Shown here: positions 5,816 through 7,597 of the stretch, one piece after another
Layout: each line of letters begins with the position of its first letter
How positions within the stretch are numbered: position 1 is the stretch's first letter
Translations under genes and position numbers: made by a program
NCBI GenBank assembly: GCA_023393235.1
Contig: JAEWMH010000023.1
Location: 1 to 7,597 of the forward strand
From: Bacillota bacterium
GTDB lineage: Bacteria; Bacillota; Bacilli; Paenibacillales; NBRC-103111
Direction of reading: 5' to 3'
DNA: 7,597 nucleotides
Notes under the pieces: model-generated
Seen by the model: only the letters and a program-made list of their open reading frames with translations
Told to the model about the DNA's origin: nothing
Database searches by the model: none

Positions 5816-7530
5816 TGAAACCATCCTGGCCGGGCAGGATCAAATGGCGTATAGCGGCAGCGGTGCTGCTGGCGGCTGCGTTGGCTGCGGCTTCCGGCTG
5901 CCGTGGAGAGGATGCTGCGACCGACGCAGCCGTCCGCCCGGAATCTTCAGCGGCCGCCTCCGAGCCGGAGGCTTATGGCCACTCCGCCAAGCCGGTCAGC
6001 CTCCGCATCGGCTTCAAAATTCCGGACTCCCACCTGATGGCGGGGGACAGCAATGACAATAACCCGGTAACCCGGTATTTGGAGAGTATTACGAACATCC
6101 GCATCAGCCACTACTGGGAGGCTAAGGGGGAGGAGGCGTATTCCCAGCGGGTGCGGATGGCCGTGGACAGCAAGGATATGCCGGACGCCATGGTGGTGGA
6201 CCGGGAGCAGCTGGAGCGGCTGGTCACCGGCGGGATGGTGGAGGACCTGACGGAGGTATTCAGCCGGTACGGCTCTTCCCTGGTCAAGGACATGTACCGC
6301 TCCACCGGGGACGAAGTTCTGGCGGAGGCTTCCCGAGAGGGGCGGCTTTACGGGCTGCCCAATGTAGCGCTGCAGGCGGATTCCGCCACACTTCTGTGGG
6401 TGCGGCAGGATTGGCTGAACCGGCTGAATCTCAGTCCCCCGGAAACGCTGGAGGACATCGAGCGGATCGCCCGGGCTTTTGTGGAGCGGGACCCGGATGG
6501 CAACGGCAAGCGGGATACGGTGGGTATCAGCGGCTACCGCAACATTGTGTACGGGCAGAAGCCACGCATCAACGGCTTCGATTCGGTGTTCAACGCCTTC
6601 GGCGCATATCCGGGCAATTGGGTCCGGGACAGCGGGGGAGAGCTCATCTACGGCTCTGTTGCCCCGGAGGCCAAACACGCGTTGACCCTGCTTGCGGATT
6701 GGTACAAACGCGGGCTGATCGATCCGGATTTCCCCCTGTACCAGGAAACCCAGGAGCCTATTGTGGCCAGTAAGGCGGGCATTTTCTTCGGGCCTTGGTG
6801 GATGCCCTATTTTCCGCTATCGGATGCTGTCCGCATCAATGTAAACGCGGAGTGGCGGGCGTATGCCGCTCCGTTGGATGCCCAGGGCCGCTTCATCATT
6901 CACAGCGCCCCGGCTACCGACCGTTTTCTGGTGGTCCGCAAGGGCTATGAGCATCCGGAGGCGGTGGTGAAGCTGGTCAACGCTTTTACAAGGCTGGAGC
7001 GCCGGCAGGACCCGAATGAAGCGGCCAAATCATTGGATGATTTCTCCGCCAAAACGGGCATTCAGCCCCGGGCGTATTATCCGTTTGATTTGCTGATCGA
7101 CTATGCCGATGCCATTGAAACCCATTATGCGGACCTCCAGCAGGCGCTCCACGGTAAAATCGACCCTGGCAGGCTGGAGCCGGAAGCCCGTTTGCTTTAT
7201 GACAAGTGGAACCTGGAGTCGGCTCAGCCCAAGAAGGATCTGGAGGGCTGGAAAGCGGTAAATGCATATAAGTACGGGGTTGGGGTGCTGGCTTCCACAC
7301 CCGGTGTGAGGGTGAAAAGCGCCTTTTATGGGATCACCCCATCCATGCCGGGCAAGTGGAGCGAGCTGCAGCGGATGGAAAATGAGGCGTTCCTGAAAAT
7401 GATTGTCGGCGATTCGCCGCTGGAGGAGTTCGGCCGCTTCGTGAAGGAGTGGGAGCTGGCCGGTGGTGCCCAAATTACGGAGGAGGTGCGTCAGGCGGTT
7501 GCGGTGGATACGGAAGGGAAATTGCGGTAA
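5812..7530 (+). CDS. Extracellular solute-binding lipoprotein, coupled to two-component system
   Basis: This 572-residue protein is a membrane-anchored binding protein of the LipO/YtcQ kind. Residues 1-29 form a lipoprotein signal peptide with a basic start, an Ala/Leu core and the lipobox ASGC, Cys30 being the lipidation site. A short acidic and Ala-rich linker follows and the fold begins near VSLRIGFK (62-69). DPDGNGKRD (227-235) is an EF-hand-like loop with Asp227, Asp229, Asn231 and Asp235, seen in this subfamily and likely to hold calcium. Aromatic residues in FFGPWWMPYF (325-334) may line a sugar site. The C-terminal stretch KMIVGDSPLEEFGRF and GGAQITEEV (529-559) is characteristic of these large Paenibacillus-type binding proteins. 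The start overlaps the regulator stop as ATGA, so expression is tied to the two-component system. It is clearly not a recent duplicate of the first lipoprotein in this window. It may feed an importer encoded elsewhere or present ligand to the kinase; the sequence cannot decide. Confidence 0.9.
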   Translation: MMKPSWPGRIKWRIAAAVLLAAALAAASGCRGEDAATDAAVRPESSAAASEPEAYGHSAKPVSLRIGFKIPDSHLMAGDSNDNNPVTRYLESITNIRISHYWEAKGEEAYSQRVRMAVDSKDMPDAMVVDREQLERLVTGGMVEDLTEVFSRYGSSLVKDMYRSTGDEVLAEASREGRLYGLPNVALQADSATLLWVRQDWLNRLNLSPPETLEDIERIARAFVERDPDGNGKRDTVGISGYRNIVYGQKPRINGFDSVFNAFGAYPGNWVRDSGGELIYGSVAPEAKHALTLLADWYKRGLIDPDFPLYQETQEPIVASKAGIFFGPWWMPYFPLSDAVRINVNAEWRAYAAPLDAQGRFIIHSAPATDRFLVVRKGYEHPEAVVKLVNAFTRLERRQDPNEAAKSLDDFSAKTGIQPRAYYPFDLLIDYADAIETHYADLQQALHGKIDPGRLEPEARLLYDKWNLESAQPKKDLEGWKAVNAYKYGVGVLASTPGVRVKSAFYGITPSMPGKWSELQRMENEAFLKMIVGDSPLEEFGRFVKEWELAGGAQITEEVRQAVAVDTEGKLR

Positions 7531-7563
7531 TATGGATGGCATAGAAAAAGCTTGCTGCAAGTC

Positions 7564-7570
7564 AGGAGGG
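7564..7570 (+). promoter_or_regulatory. Ribosome binding site of the next gene
   Basis: AGGAGGG is 7 bases before the ATG at 7578. The gap of 47 bases after the preceding stop codon holds no clear terminator, only a four-base CTTG/CAAG hairpin near 7550, so read-through from the kinase operon is possible. Confidence 0.7.
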
Positions 7571-7577
7571 AGAGACT

Positions 7578-7597
7578 ATGCCGGAAGTAGAGATGCC
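7578..7597 (+). CDS. Start of a further gene, cut by the window edge (possibly Fpg/Nei-like)
   Basis: Only six full codons and part of a seventh are visible, reading MPEVEM and then CC, which must be Pro. The strong ribosome binding site makes a real start likely. Fpg/Nei DNA glycosylases begin MPE, using Pro2 as the nucleophile and Glu3 as a catalytic residue, so this is one candidate, but seven residues cannot establish it. If correct, a repair gene would follow the sugar-sensing operon and no permease would come next. Confidence 0.5.

Overview
The window looks like a chromosomal segment from a high-GC Firmicute, most likely Paenibacillus or a close relative. The reasons are strong AGGAGG-type ribosome binding sites, two very long lipoprotein solute-binding proteins of the type common in Paenibacillus polysaccharide and oligosaccharide uptake loci, and a YesM/YesN-type two-component system. 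The assignment rests on protein style and gene layout, not on a database match.

Layout. Bases 1-707 hold no credible gene but are very rich in repeats. A degenerate 13-bp tandem array (1-173) runs into a 185-bp quasi-palindrome built from four 50-bp units, two forward and two reverse (169-353). This is followed by a GC-rich 20-bp repeat with its own hairpin (366-482), and then a leader with hairpins just before the first gene, one of which could mask the ribosome binding site. Gene 1 (708-2534) encodes a 608-residue lipoprotein solute-binding protein and is closed by a strong hairpin terminator (2556-2603). A second transcription unit follows: a 588-residue membrane sensor histidine kinase (2677-4443), a 465-residue REC-AraC response regulator (4418-5815, overlapping the kinase by 26 nt) and a second, different solute-binding lipoprotein (5812-7530, overlapping the regulator by 4 nt). 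At the right edge a well-placed ribosome binding site and ATG open a further gene, of which only six codons and part of a seventh are visible; its MPE start resembles Fpg/Nei DNA glycosylases, but this is only a suggestion.

How the genes may work together. The kinase carries an extracellular domain between two membrane helices and would phosphorylate the regulator, whose AraC domain would control carbohydrate-uptake genes, possibly including gene 1. The second solute-binding protein is translationally coupled to the regulator. No ABC permease or ATPase gene lies in the window, so the two binding proteins must share permeases encoded elsewhere, or the coupled one may present ligand to the kinase as a sensory partner. 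I see no mobile element, CRISPR array, tRNA or rRNA. The least ordinary parts are the structured repeat block and the permease-free kinase-regulator-binding protein operon.
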